From Pseudidiomarina aestuarii (lineage in GTDB: Bacteria; Pseudomonadota; Gammaproteobacteria; Enterobacterales; Alteromonadaceae), in contig NZ_PIPR01000001.1 of the NCBI RefSeq assembly GCF_003987355.1, positions 1,736,001 through 1,800,000 on the forward strand: 64,000 nucleotides of DNA, read 5' to 3'. Shown piece by piece: positions 9,570 through 19,054 of the stretch (positions are counted from its first letter, which is position 1; every line of letters begins with the position of its first letter). The notes beneath the pieces were generated by a model. It was not told the origin of the DNA and searched no databases. It worked only from the letters and a program-made list of their open reading frames with translations. A program made the translations under genes and the position numbers.

Positions 9570-10442
9570 TTAGAGTTGATTAATGGGGATCTTTAAGTAA
9601 ACCGTCCCATTCGCTTCAGGGGGCGGCATTTCACCTGCACGAATATTCACCTGAATGGAGGGTAGAATTAGCCGCGGCATGGCTAAGGTCGCATCGCGTT
9701 CTTCACGCATAGTCACGAATTCGGCTTCAGTGATGCCGTCGCGCACATGCTTACTATGAGCGCGTTGCGCTGCAACTGTGGTGCAATACTCATGGTCACG
9801 TCCAGCCGGCGGGTAGTCGTGACAAATATAGATTTCTGTGGCATCCGGCAACGCCAGTAACTTTTGAATCGATTGATACAAAGTTTTAGCGCTGCCTCCA
9901 GGGAAGTCACAGCGAGCAGTGCCGACATCTGGTAAAAATAAGGTGTCACCGACAAACGCCTTCGACTCATTAACGATATACGCTAAGTCCGCGGGAGTAT
10001 GGCCTGGCGTATGCATGACGCGAAACTTCATGTTCCCCACAACAAAGGTATCATCGTCTTGGAACAGACGGTCAAACTGATGACCATTGGGTAGAAACTC
10101 TTTCTCTAGGTTGAAGATGGTCTTAAAGATTTTCTGCACATCTTTAATGTGCTCACCAATCCCGATTTTGGCTCCTAACTGCTCGCGCAGGTAGGGTGCA
10201 GCAGACAAGTGGTCAGCATGCGCATGCGTCTCTAAAATCCACTCCACCTGCAGTTGATGCGAACGAACAAACGCAATTATTTTATCGGAACCAGTAGTAG
10301 CGGTTCGTCCTGACTTGATATCAAAGTCGAGCACCGGATCAATAATCACCGCATGTTTGTCTTTAGCTTCATACACCACGTAGCTAAAAGTCTCGCTATC
10401 ACTATCGAGAAATGCTTCAACTTGTATATCGGTTTCGCTCAT
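9570..10442 (-). CDS. MBL-fold hydrolase, persulfide dioxygenase-like
   Basis: A 290-residue metallo-beta-lactamase-fold protein with THAHADHLSAA (H73, H75, D77, H78), the HTPGHTPAD and DTLF motifs, and CHDYPP near the C-terminus. This set is typical of the ETHE1/Blh/CstB group, which oxidises glutathione persulfide to sulfite. There is no rhodanese domain. It is the first gene of a two-gene unit with the YeiH exporter and diverges from the YebC-family gene. A plain glyoxalase II role is the alternative, but the length and CHDYPP favour the Blh-like group. Confidence 0.85.
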   Translation of the reverse strand: MSETDIQVEAFLDSDSETFSYVVYEAKDKHAVIIDPVLDFDIKSGRTATTGSDKIIAFVRSHQLQVEWILETHAHADHLSAAPYLREQLGAKIGIGEHIKDVQKIFKTIFNLEKEFLPNGHQFDRLFQDDDTFVVGNMKFRVMHTPGHTPADLAYIVNESKAFVGDTLFLPDVGTARCDFPGGSAKTLYQSIQKLLALPDATEIYICHDYPPAGRDHEYCTTVAAQRAHSKHVRDGITEAEFVTMREERDATLAMPRLILPSIQVNIRAGEMPPPEANGTVYLKIPINQL

Positions 10443-10510
10443 TTATGGGTCCTTGCTCGATCATTCAACACATATGCTGTACTTTAGCGGAAACTGAAAT
10501 GCGAGAAAAG

Positions 10511-10538
10511 TTTACCTCAGTCATCGCTTGCGTATAAA
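10511..10538 (+). promoter_or_regulatory. sigma70-type promoter for the YebC-family gene
   Basis: TTTACC and TATAAA are separated by 16 bp in the 132-bp divergent gap, about 37 bp before the start codon. Confidence 0.5.
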
Positions 10539-10574
10539 ATTGCGCCTTTCTGAATCAGATATCGAGAGTAATGT

Positions 10575-11291
10575 ATGGGTCGTGCCTACCAAAACCGTAA
10601 AGAGTCCATGGCGAAAACAGCCGCCAGTAAAAGCAAAGTTTACAGTAAATATGGCCGCCAGCTGTATGTAATTGCCAAGCAGGGTGGCATCGATCCCGCT
10701 GGCAACTTGGCATTACGCAGCATGATTGATGCCGCTAAGCGGGATCAAGTTCCCGCCCACGTTATCGAAAAAGCAATCGATAAAGCCAAAGGCGGCGCCG
10801 GTGAGGATTACTCGCCAGCAGTATACGAAGGCTATGGTCCGGGTAACTGCATGGTCATGATAGAAGCATTAACGGATAACCCAAATCGCACCATTACCGA
10901 AGTACGTAATTGTTTTACTAAAACTAAGTGCAAAATCGGTGCACCCGGCAGTGTCGCGCACATGTTCGATCATTGCGCTATTTTTGTCTTTGCCGGTGAT
11001 GATGAAGATGCTGTATTAGAAGCACTGCTGATGGCCGACGTGGAAGTGACCGACATTGAAAGTGATGATGGAAAAATCACGGTGTTTGCGCCGCATACCG
11101 AGTCGCACAAAGCTAAATTAGCGTTGCTGGAGGCCTATCCAGACCTCGAGTTCGAAGTAGATGAAATTCAGTACTTACCGCAAATGCATACTGACCTAAG
11201 CGGCGACGATATTGCTGTAATGGAGAAGTTCTTGAATATGCTAAATGACTGCGATGACGTACAAAACATCTACCACAACGCACAATGGTAA
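10575..11291 (+). CDS. YebC/PmpR (YeeN-like) regulator
   Basis: A 238-residue protein of the YebC/TACO1 family. It shows [12 protein letters not shown] near the N-terminus, the characteristic [13 protein letters not shown] (near 70), YEGYGPGN and [14 protein letters not shown], and an acidic C-terminus. The MGRAYQNR start resembles the YeeN subgroup rather than the MAGHSKW-type YebC. Members have been described both as DNA-binding regulators and as translation factors that relieve ribosome stalling; which applies here is unknown. It stands alone with its own promoter and ends at a strong inverted repeat. Confidence 0.9.
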   Translation: MGRAYQNRKESMAKTAASKSKVYSKYGRQLYVIAKQGGIDPAGNLALRSMIDAAKRDQVPAHVIEKAIDKAKGGAGEDYSPAVYEGYGPGNCMVMIEALTDNPNRTITEVRNCFTKTKCKIGAPGSVAHMFDHCAIFVFAGDDEDAVLEALLMADVEVTDIESDDGKITVFAPHTESHKAKLALLEAYPDLEFEVDEIQYLPQMHTDLSGDDIAVMEKFLNMLNDCDDVQNIYHNAQW

Positions 11292-11298
11292 TCATGCC

Positions 11299-11323
11299 GT
11301 GGGAGCTAGCCACTAGCTCCCAC
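11299..11323. terminator. perfect hairpin between convergent genes
   Basis: An 11-bp perfect stem (GTGGGAGCTAG / CTAGCTCCCAC) with a 3-base loop lies between the convergent YebC-family gene and diguanylate cyclase. Neither side has a clean T-run (TGTTATTGACTTTT follows on +), so it is a weak intrinsic terminator or an mRNA-end protector. Confidence 0.5.
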
Positions 11324-11325
11324 TG

Positions 11326-13191
11326 TTATTGACTTTTAACCGTATTACGCCCTGCCTTCTTCGCCTCATACAGTGATTTATCAACGCGTCTGAGCACCGT
11401 CTCCGGCGTGTCATCAGTTTCAATCAACGTGACGCCAATGCTGACGGTAATCGTTGCATAGCTGCTGGTTGAGTGTGGAATGGTCAGATTCTGTATTGCA
11501 GCTCTGAGTTTCTCCGCGCGCTTCAGTGCAGCATCGACGCTGGTTACCGTGGCAAGCGCGACTATCTCTTCACCACCGTAGCGATAAACCCGCCCACCAA
11601 CAATTAGATTCATAAAGACGCCGGCAATACGCTGCAGCGCAATGTCGCCTGCTTCATGCCCGTAGGTATCGTTATAGAGTTTAAAGAAGTCGACATCCGC
11701 CATGATTACCGCGGTTTTCTGCGCGACACCTGCGCGGCAAATAGCCTGTAAGTCGCGGTCCAAAGCACGGCGGTTTAAAAGCGCAGTAAGTCCATCCGCA
11801 TGCGCCATCATGGCCAGTTTTTGATTCGCTTGCTCGAGTTCCGCGGTGCGCTTTTTCACTTCGCGCTCAAGGAACTCCTGTTCCGCGCTTATGTGACTGG
11901 ACATGTCCACCACAGTATTCGCTAGCAAGCCAATTTCATTATCAGTTTGCAACGGCAATTGAATTTCGCGATTGGCAATACTCTCGTACTTACCTTGTTT
12001 GATGTAGTTAGCGGCCTTCTCGAGCTGTCGAATCGGTTTAGTAATTTGATTTCGAATAAAGATCCAAGCAATCAGTACCGTCGTCAGCAATATAAAAGCG
12101 CCCAGAGCAGCTACCCATAACGATGCGACAACAGCTTCGGCCTGCAAGGATTTTTTTGACGTTCTGGTCACATGCCACCATTGAGTACCTGGCACATAAA
12201 CAGCTATCAGAATGTGATCGGCTAATTCATTGAGATAGATTTTAACTGGATCCGCCGCGGTCGGTGCAGCTTGTTCAACAACCTGATAAACGGTCACTAA
12301 CTCGTCGATTTCAGTCTCTTCAAGCTCAATTACACCCACATATTCTTTATTCTTAGTGAATTCTGGCGAGCCCGCTACCAATTGCTTTTTTTGGTTAAAA
12401 ACAAAATGATCAGCGGTTGAATTAGCTATGAATGTTTCTATGACTGAAGTCAGAAACACATCATGGGAGGGAGTCAACAAATGTCGCCCGTTCCAGTCTA
12501 TGGGACGCTGAAAAGTAATCACCCAATCTAGTGCGGTTTCATCAAAATACAAACCAGTCCAATTGGGCCGTCGTTCAGGATTGTTTTGTTGTAAGGTCGA
12601 ACCCACCACCGAATATGCGGTCATATCGAGGTCAGCTCGCGCGCTTTGTCCCCAATTGCTTTGCGGCCAGTAATTCAACAACACGTTTTCAGGCATGCTG
12701 ACATGTGTGTTGGCAAAATTATGCTCCCACGCTGGTCCGAATTCTTGCAAAACCGACAAGCTCATCATAATTCGGCTTTTGCGCTCAGCATCTAACGGCG
12801 CATCGGAACGACCGACAAATCCAGATAAATACTGCCACCATCGTTCAAACGCAAAGGCACCGTCAAAGTATGGGGTACGCAAACGCCAAACACCGGGTTC
12901 GCGTTCTTCAAACCAAGCGTCGAACCGCTCAATCAGATGGGGTTGATTTACTTGTTTTTGGTAACGCGTTAGAAATCGGTCAGCAAATACTTGTGTCGTT
13001 TTTTCTGCCTCAATAAAGACTGCTGAGCCAGCGCTCACTCGCTGCTCCGCAGAATCGACTAGCTCAGCAACCTGTTCTGCGCTTTCGCGCTGATACGTAT
13101 TCCAGAACGCAAAACCTGTGGTCAGCGTCACCAATAGCGCCGACCACAGGGTAATACGTGATAGCAACTGTGTGCTAAGCGTTCGTGCCAT
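11326..13191 (-). CDS. HAMP diguanylate cyclase with periplasmic sensor
   Basis: A 621-residue protein when started at the ATG 13191; an upstream in-frame GTG is less likely. A transmembrane helix (about 11-30), a roughly 330-residue periplasmic sensor region and a second transmembrane helix (about 360-382) lead to a HAMP domain, a coiled coil and a GGDEF domain. The catalytic motif is GGEEI, with Ile in place of Phe, and DVDFFK and YGHEAGD are intact, so activity is likely. No RxxD stands at the inhibitory-site position. The gene begins 9 bp after oligopeptidase B stops, suggesting co-transcription. Confidence 0.9.
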   Translation of the reverse strand: MARTLSTQLLSRITLWSALLVTLTTGFAFWNTYQRESAEQVAELVDSAEQRVSAGSAVFIEAEKTTQVFADRFLTRYQKQVNQPHLIERFDAWFEEREPGVWRLRTPYFDGAFAFERWWQYLSGFVGRSDAPLDAERKSRIMMSLSVLQEFGPAWEHNFANTHVSMPENVLLNYWPQSNWGQSARADLDMTAYSVVGSTLQQNNPERRPNWTGLYFDETALDWVITFQRPIDWNGRHLLTPSHDVFLTSVIETFIANSTADHFVFNQKKQLVAGSPEFTKNKEYVGVIELEETEIDELVTVYQVVEQAAPTAADPVKIYLNELADHILIAVYVPGTQWWHVTRTSKKSLQAEAVVASLWVAALGAFILLTTVLIAWIFIRNQITKPIRQLEKAANYIKQGKYESIANREIQLPLQTDNEIGLLANTVVDMSSHISAEQEFLEREVKKRTAELEQANQKLAMMAHADGLTALLNRRALDRDLQAICRAGVAQKTAVIMADVDFFKLYNDTYGHEAGDIALQRIAGVFMNLIVGGRVYRYGGEEIVALATVTSVDAALKRAEKLRAAIQNLTIPHSTSSYATITVSIGVTLIETDDTPETVLRRVDKSLYEAKKAGRNTVKSQ

Positions 13192-13199
13192 AGTCACAA

Positions 13200-15377
13200 T
13201 TATTCAGATTGCTCAGGCTCTTCGAGTAGGTCGAGAATGAAAGCATATTCTTCGGCTACTTCCTTCAAGCGTGAAAAACGACCTGAACTACCACCATGAC
13301 CGGCACTCATATTCGTTTTAAACATCAACGGGTTTGCATCTGTTTTATTCGCACGTAAGCGCGCTACCCACTTAGCGGGCTCAAAATACTGCACCTGTGA
13401 GTCATGCAAACCAGTCGTCACCAATAAGGCTGGATAGTCTTGCTCGGCAACTTGGTCATAAGGAGAATACGACAACATGTATTCGTAAGACTCTTTGGTG
13501 GTGATTGGATTACCCCACTCATCCCACTCATTCGTGGTCAATGGAATACTTGGATCTAACATAGTCGTGACCACGTCAACAAACGGAACATGAGCCACCA
13601 ATCCACGGTATTTCTCTGGTGCCATATTGGCTACGGCGCCCATCAATAGACCGCCGGCGCTACCACCCATGCCGAAGACTTTATCTGGATGCGCATATTT
13701 CTCATTCACTAAATGCTCAGTCACATCAATATAGTCGGTAAAGGTATTCTTCTTATTCATCATTTTACCGTCTTCGTACCAAGCACGACCCATCTCTTGA
13801 CCACCACGAATATGCGCAATTGCATATACAAAGCCGCGATCGACTAAAGAGAAAACGGTAGAGCGGAAATACGGGTCTGAAGAGGAACCATAAGAGCCAT
13901 ATGCATATTGATATAATGGTGCAGTACCATCCTGCTGGAAGCCTTTCTTATACAGCAAAGTCACGGGCACTTTGACACCATCGCGAGCCGTTGCCCACGT
14001 ACGCGCAGTTTCGTACTGCGATGCATCGTAATTCGGTACTTCTGTTGCTTTCAATGTCTCCCGCTCTTGCGTAGCCATATTGTAAGCATAAACAGTGTTT
14101 GGCGTGGTTAAGCTCGTGTAGGCATACCGCAATACGTCGGTGTCTTGCTCAACGTTGCGTTCAAAGCGAGTCACGTACGCCGCTTCATCGGATGCAATGA
14201 CGGTTGAATTATCGAGGTCATTCCACGGCACTATGCGAATATGACGCAGTCCATTGCTGCGCTCATTCAATGCTAAATAGTTTTGAAATACCGTGAAATC
14301 ATTGATGAATACATCTGGATTATGAGGGATGAGTGGCTGCCAGTTGTTCTTATCACCAATCTGGTCTGCTGCAACTTGCATGATTTGATAGTTTGGAGCA
14401 TTCCAATCAGTCGAGATAATCCAACGCCCATCAATATGGTCAGCGCTGTATTGGAAATCGCGCTCGCGCGGCGCCATCACGACAAAATCACCGTCTGGCT
14501 TACTCGCGTCTAGCACGCGCATCTCAGTAGAGACCGTTTGGTTCAAATTGATAACAACGTACTCATCGTCGGTGGTGTTATAGACCGACATGTAAAACGT
14601 TTTGTCTTGCTCTTCGTATACGAGCTCAGCGTTTTCTGCAGGCTCACCGAGCTTATGCTTGAGGACGCGAGTCGAAAGCAATGTTTGCGGGTCATTCTCA
14701 ATAACAAACAGCGTTTCATTGTCTTGAGCCCATGCAATCGAGGCTGATAAGCCAGTTAATCGGTCTGGTAAATCTTCACCAGTGGTTAAATCACGAATAC
14801 GCAATTCGTATTGGCGCCGACCATTGTTATCGACAACATAAGCGAGCAAGTTCTGATCTGGGCTCACCTGCATATTAGACACCGCCATATACGGCTGGCC
14901 TTCGGCGAGCACATTTACATCAAGTAAAATTTGCTCTTCGCCAGTCTCTATATGCGTTCGTGTATGAATTGGATATTCTTTCCCTTCTTCATAACGGGTT
15001 GAGTAGCGATAGTCACCTTTGGTATACGGCACTGACGCATCGTCTTGCTTGATGCGACCAATAATCTCCTGTTCAAGCTCACCGGTTAACGCACTGTAAT
15101 CTTCACGGTATGCATCGTAATAAGCATTTTCCTCTTCTAGATAGGCCAGTACTTCCGGTGCTTTGCGTTCGTCGTCACGTAACCAATAATATTCGTCCTG
15201 GCGGCTACCAAATTCGGCCTCGACAACATAGGGGATCTGTTTCGCAACCGGTGCTTTTGACTCGACCGATTCTGTTGTTTTTTGCTCGGGCTGCGGCGAA
15301 CATGCGCTGACGGTAAGCAATAAGCCACCGAGGAGCGCGTGTAGATAAAGTTTCCGGGATACCATGGTTTTCATCAT
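13200..15377 (-). CDS. ptrB: oligopeptidase B, lipoprotein form
   Basis: A 725-residue S9A serine peptidase. The ATG at 15377, after AAGAG, fits better than the upstream Met because it gives a proper lipoprotein signal ending at the lipobox VSAC. An N-terminal seven-bladed propeller (about 110-450) and a C-terminal alpha/beta hydrolase domain follow. The catalytic serine is in GGSAGG, the Asp in LHDSQV and the His in GHGGS. The enzyme cleaves oligopeptides after basic residues. E. coli PtrB is cytoplasmic, but this form should be tethered in the periplasm. The neighbouring GGDEF gene is probably co-transcribed. Confidence 0.9.
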   Translation of the reverse strand: MMKTMVSRKLYLHALLGGLLLTVSACSPQPEQKTTESVESKAPVAKQIPYVVEAEFGSRQDEYYWLRDDERKAPEVLAYLEEENAYYDAYREDYSALTGELEQEIIGRIKQDDASVPYTKGDYRYSTRYEEGKEYPIHTRTHIETGEEQILLDVNVLAEGQPYMAVSNMQVSPDQNLLAYVVDNNGRRQYELRIRDLTTGEDLPDRLTGLSASIAWAQDNETLFVIENDPQTLLSTRVLKHKLGEPAENAELVYEEQDKTFYMSVYNTTDDEYVVINLNQTVSTEMRVLDASKPDGDFVVMAPRERDFQYSADHIDGRWIISTDWNAPNYQIMQVAADQIGDKNNWQPLIPHNPDVFINDFTVFQNYLALNERSNGLRHIRIVPWNDLDNSTVIASDEAAYVTRFERNVEQDTDVLRYAYTSLTTPNTVYAYNMATQERETLKATEVPNYDASQYETARTWATARDGVKVPVTLLYKKGFQQDGTAPLYQYAYGSYGSSSDPYFRSTVFSLVDRGFVYAIAHIRGGQEMGRAWYEDGKMMNKKNTFTDYIDVTEHLVNEKYAHPDKVFGMGGSAGGLLMGAVANMAPEKYRGLVAHVPFVDVVTTMLDPSIPLTTNEWDEWGNPITTKESYEYMLSYSPYDQVAEQDYPALLVTTGLHDSQVQYFEPAKWVARLRANKTDANPLMFKTNMSAGHGGSSGRFSRLKEVAEEYAFILDLLEEPEQSE

Positions 15378-15443
15378 TATTATTCTCTTGTTGAACTGTG
15401 GGACGAACGGACCAAAGGTTTGCTGTTCATACATTAACTTACA

Positions 15444-16043
15444 CTAAGATAGGTGATTGTTCTTTGAAAAATCAATCCATTGCGGTGGGTTGTTCGATGC
15501 TGTCGAGTAACAACAAATCTGCCAGTCTTGATGGCGATGCCAATGGAGCTCAGGTTCCTTGTCAGCAAACGATAGTGCCAACGTTGGCATCAGTGACCCT
15601 CGTTTCGCCTTCGTCACTGCTTCTGCTGCCGTCCAACGCTCAAAGAATTGCACCAACGAACTAACACCCTGCATATAACCCTTAGCAAAGCGTTGCTGTA
15701 AGCGTTCACGTTGGCGGCGCTCGCGAATACGTTCACAGTCAATCCCCAACTCTCCCGAACGAGCAATCGCAACCGCGCAACATTGGTCGGTATGACTCAC
15801 CGATACACTCCATTGCTCGTTGTTAACCCAGAGTTCGACAGCGCCATGCTGATCACGACTAAAATTCACATCTTCGGCTGACACCGACCAATATTTTTCG
15901 AGACACCAACGCACTAGAGCTCGAGTTACTTGAGATTGCGGACGCAACAGTTGCGGTTGGTTATCACTGTCGTAACAATAACGACCTAGCTGATCATCAA
16001 CCTCTGTTAGGTTTGCGTAGACGCAGACAACCTGACTTTGCAA
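15444..16043 (-). CDS. 4'-phosphopantetheinyl transferase superfamily protein
   Basis: A 199-residue Sfp-like enzyme that would attach phosphopantetheine to carrier proteins. It has VSVSHTD, the metal-binding LGIDCERI (near 100) and the helix ERWTAAEAVTKAK (near 140). In this last motif the usual basic residue before Glu is Ala, which occurs in some members. The predicted start is TTG at 16043, with GGAG overlapping the previous stop codon, so translation is probably coupled to the upstream gene. No polyketide or peptide synthetase is visible in this window, so the target carrier is elsewhere. Confidence 0.83.
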   Translation of the reverse strand: MQSQVVCVYANLTEVDDQLGRYCYDSDNQPQLLRPQSQVTRALVRWCLEKYWSVSAEDVNFSRDQHGAVELWVNNEQWSVSVSHTDQCCAVAIARSGELGIDCERIRERRQRERLQQRFAKGYMQGVSSLVQFFERWTAAEAVTKAKRGSLMPTLALSFADKEPELHWHRHQDWQICCYSTASNNPPQWIDFSKNNHLS

Positions 16044-16048
16044 CCGAG

Positions 16049-16708
16049 CTACTCCATCCTCTTCAAATAAATATTTAATGAATCTTCTTCGCCCTCAACT
16101 TGTTGCATAATAGTGACGAAACGTTGGTCATCCCAGTTTGCTTGGAATACAGCTCGACTGAGTTCTCGAGTAAACACCGATGGATCTTCGATATCGTCAA
16201 CAAAGGTGAGTCGGCAGGTATCTGTTTTACATTCAACATTACCAACTGAGAATTTCCGCAACCCTTCATCAGTAATCATTAAATCTATTAAGCGCTGCTC
16301 ATGCTCAACAGACCACACAGGATCGACTTCCTCGTCTTTAAACTGGGCATGGACATCGCGGGCTTCCAAAAAGGGGCGTGCACCATCAGAAATCCCGCTT
16401 GGCGCGGACATCACTGTGGATGAGGTGCTACTGCCAGGATTTACCTCGCGTTCCATTTGCTCACGTTCTTCGCGCGCGGCTATTTCTTTTTGTAATGCAC
16501 GGCGTAAACCATTTACTTCAAATTCAAGCTGTTCGATATACTCGGCAACTTCTGGAGATAACTCAGCGACTGGAGCCCCTTCGACAGCGTCGCTCATTGC
16601 GGCCTGAGTTATAGGTTCATTGGTATCCTTGGAACTGGATTGAAACCAAGCAAAAACAGCCAATGCGGCGATCACCACAAGATAAATAATGTGATTTAGA
16701 GGTTTCAT
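16049..16708 (-). CDS. N-terminally anchored coiled-coil protein of unknown function
   Basis: A 219-residue protein started at the ATG 16708, which follows GGGAAG. It has one N-terminal membrane helix (about 5-24), a periplasmic coiled coil (about 50-90, ending in charged REERE-type heptads), and a C-terminal globular part with a Cys pair (VECKTDTCRL). I do not recognise the family. Only 5 bp separate it from the phosphopantetheinyl transferase, so the two form a small operon. Confidence 0.75.
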   Translation of the reverse strand: MKPLNHIIYLVVIAALAVFAWFQSSSKDTNEPITQAAMSDAVEGAPVAELSPEVAEYIEQLEFEVNGLRRALQKEIAAREEREQMEREVNPGSSTSSTVMSAPSGISDGARPFLEARDVHAQFKDEEVDPVWSVEHEQRLIDLMITDEGLRKFSVGNVECKTDTCRLTFVDDIEDPSVFTRELSRAVFQANWDDQRFVTIMQQVEGEEDSLNIYLKRME

Positions 16709-16803
16709 TGAAGACTTCCCGAGTCGATTAACTTCTTGTAATAAATGTAAAGAATATACGCCAAAACAGCAAGCGAAGCTTGATAACACAGCTCAACAAT
16801 CGC

Positions 16804-16833
16804 TTTACACCTTTACTTGCTTGGATGTATAGT
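16804..16833 (+). promoter_or_regulatory. candidate promoter for the TPR diguanylate cyclase
   Basis: TTTACA and TATAGT are spaced 18 bp in the divergent gap, about 90 bp before the start at 16930. Confidence 0.4.
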
Positions 16834-16929
16834 TCAGGGTCAATATAAGTACAAATAAAGATTGTTTTCTGTTCGCTTGCTGTTCGCTTGGATAGCGATA
16901 CCGCGAACGGAGCTAGCGGCGGAGAAAAC

Positions 16930-19023
16930 ATGTCAGAAGTCATCCACTCATCTACTAAGTCTCGTTGTAGCCGAGTCTATGCTTCTTTCACTTGCTTGAT
17001 GTTAGTGTTGACACTTAGCTTGGGCAGCCTGACGCCAGCTAGTGCACAAATGATACCCCCCATTGATGAGCGTATTGAGCAAGAATTAGACGCCCTCCTC
17101 AGCGAAACGAATGCCCAGCCACTTGAAGCAGAATATTTAAATCTGCTTGCTCGAGTAAACGAATCGACGCCGTTAGCCACTCGCGTTCGTCTGTATTCAT
17201 ACCTCGCCTTTGAAGAAGCCTATGCTGAGAATTTTCAGGCGGCGTGGAATTACATTGAAATGGCAGAAGCACAGATCAATGACACAACTCTGGCTGATAT
17301 CAAATCGGAAGTCATTGCCAGCCGTATCGAGATACACCTGCTCGCTGGTGAGCGCAATAAAGCCTTTGCCTTGCTTAACGACATTGATTTAGTGCTCGTT
17401 AACGCCGTGACGCCCAGAATTCGCTATTACGCAAATAATTTGTTGGCTCGTATTTACGCTGATCGTAACCAGTATCAGCGAGCGCTTGAATATTACATCG
17501 CAGCCAATGAGGCCGTTGGTGAAACTAACAACGACCGTACACCTATTCGCCGATTATATTTGAAGCAAAGCATTGCTACCATGTATACCGAGCTGAAGAA
17601 ATATGATGCTGCTTTGGAGGTCATCTCAGAGGGCTTGACGGAGACGGCAGAGCAGAACCTTAATCATATGTACTACGGCAACTTTATGCTGTTAAAGGGC
17701 TTTGTGGAGACTTCATTGAACCGCTACGAAGCCGCACTCACCACTTACACCAATTTAGAGCAATATGCTTCGCGCACTGATTCCAACGAGCTGTTGGTGA
17801 TCGTGCTCAATAACATTGGCGACATCGATATCCGCACCGGGGATTATGAGGATGCTCGTGATGTTCTTATGCGAGCAAACCTTATTGCTGAAGAGTTAGG
17901 CGACGAATACACCCTGCAACTATTGCAATTTAATCTAGGCATGGTTGATGTCAAACAAGGGCGCTTTGAAGAAGGTTTCCCAAAAATGACCGAAGCCATG
18001 GATTATTTCCGTGAAAATGCGATTCGTATAGAAGTTGCTGAGACTTTAGGTGAGTTAGCTGACGCATACGGTACAGCGGGTTTATATCAGCAGCAAGCCG
18101 AGGCTTTGCTAGAGCAACGTGAGCTCCGTGAGATTATTTATGATACGGAACAACAACGCCATATCGCTGACATGCAGAGCCTATACGACACCAAAGACAA
18201 AGAGCAACAAATTAAACTACTCAAGCAACAAAACGAACTACGAGAGCAATTGCTAGCAAACGAGAAGCAGCGACAACTGATTCTGGGCTTATTTGTTTTG
18301 GTTGCCGCATTCGCTATCGTGATTGTTTTTATGCTGTACCGGTCTGCGCGCCGCGCTAACCTCAAACTTGCTGAAGCGAACACGCAATTAGCTGACCAAT
18401 CCATCCGTGACCCATTAACAGGTTTATTGAATCGTCGCGCGTTGCAGCAAGAGCTTCAGCAGAAGCAGCGTCGTAGCAAAGACAATACAACCGAAGACGC
18501 GATGATCTTACTCGACGTCGATCACTTTAAACGTATTAATGACCATTATGGCCATGCCGCAGGAGACGTAGTGTTGGTTGAAGTGGCGAACCGACTGCGA
18601 GAAATATCACGCGATACGGACAAAATTATTCGCTGGGGCGGTGAAGAGTTTCTGATCTACCTCACAGAGGCTGAGCATGACGCACTACCGCGCTTAACGA
18701 AGCGTGTTCTCGATGCTATCGGTGCGAAACCCATCGATTGTGAGGGTACACCACTACGGGTGACCGCAACCGCCGGCTTTATTAGTTTCCCGTTTGCCGA
18801 TTTGAATAACAATGAAATGGACTGGGAGCAGACTCTCCAGTTAGCTGACTTGGCGTTGTATGCAGGCAAAGTGCATGGACGCAATCAAGCCTGGGGGGTC
18901 ATGGAGTTAAACATTCCGTTTGAAGAAGCCAAACCGACACTTGAGCGCGACCTGCCGGGTGCGATTGCGCGCAACATTATCTCGGTGACCACAATAGAAG
19001 GCCCTGAAGCTCCAACGAGCTAG
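16930..19023 (+). CDS. TPR-sensor diguanylate cyclase
   Basis: A 697-residue protein. The ATG at 16930, 6 bp after GGAG, is preferred over the upstream Met at 16888. A signal peptide or membrane anchor (about 17-40) is followed by helical TPR-type repeats (about 60-410), a coiled coil, a transmembrane helix (about 455-475) and a GGDEF domain. GGEEF is intact and an RxxD site (RDTD) precedes it, so c-di-GMP synthesis with product inhibition is expected. The TPR array probably senses a protein partner in the periplasm. A TPR/TonB-C gene is convergent to it. Confidence 0.92.
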   Translation: MSEVIHSSTKSRCSRVYASFTCLMLVLTLSLGSLTPASAQMIPPIDERIEQELDALLSETNAQPLEAEYLNLLARVNESTPLATRVRLYSYLAFEEAYAENFQAAWNYIEMAEAQINDTTLADIKSEVIASRIEIHLLAGERNKAFALLNDIDLVLVNAVTPRIRYYANNLLARIYADRNQYQRALEYYIAANEAVGETNNDRTPIRRLYLKQSIATMYTELKKYDAALEVISEGLTETAEQNLNHMYYGNFMLLKGFVETSLNRYEAALTTYTNLEQYASRTDSNELLVIVLNNIGDIDIRTGDYEDARDVLMRANLIAEELGDEYTLQLLQFNLGMVDVKQGRFEEGFPKMTEAMDYFRENAIRIEVAETLGELADAYGTAGLYQQQAEALLEQRELREIIYDTEQQRHIADMQSLYDTKDKEQQIKLLKQQNELREQLLANEKQRQLILGLFVLVAAFAIVIVFMLYRSARRANLKLAEANTQLADQSIRDPLTGLLNRRALQQELQQKQRRSKDNTTEDAMILLDVDHFKRINDHYGHAAGDVVLVEVANRLREISRDTDKIIRWGGEEFLIYLTEAEHDALPRLTKRVLDAIGAKPIDCEGTPLRVTATAGFISFPFADLNNNEMDWEQTLQLADLALYAGKVHGRNQAWGVMELNIPFEEAKPTLERDLPGAIARNIISVTTIEGPEAPTS

Positions 19024-19030
19024 CAGGGCC
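19000..19030. terminator. hairpin spanning the stop codon
   Basis: GGCCCTG (19000-19006) pairs with CAGGGCC (19024-19030), and an inner AGCTC/GAGCT stem extends the hairpin. The TAG stop of the TPR cyclase lies in the 3' side. The T-rich tail (ATCGCTTTCGTTTT) is poor, so this may act as a weak terminator for either convergent gene. Confidence 0.45.
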
Positions 19031-19054
19031 ATCGCTTTCGTTTTGAATCCGTTC

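Noticed and set aside
16888-16930. Longer N-terminus for the TPR cyclase starting at 16888.
   Set aside because: The added residues (MDSDTANGASGG) are not signal-like, and the ATG at 16930 has the proper ribosome site.
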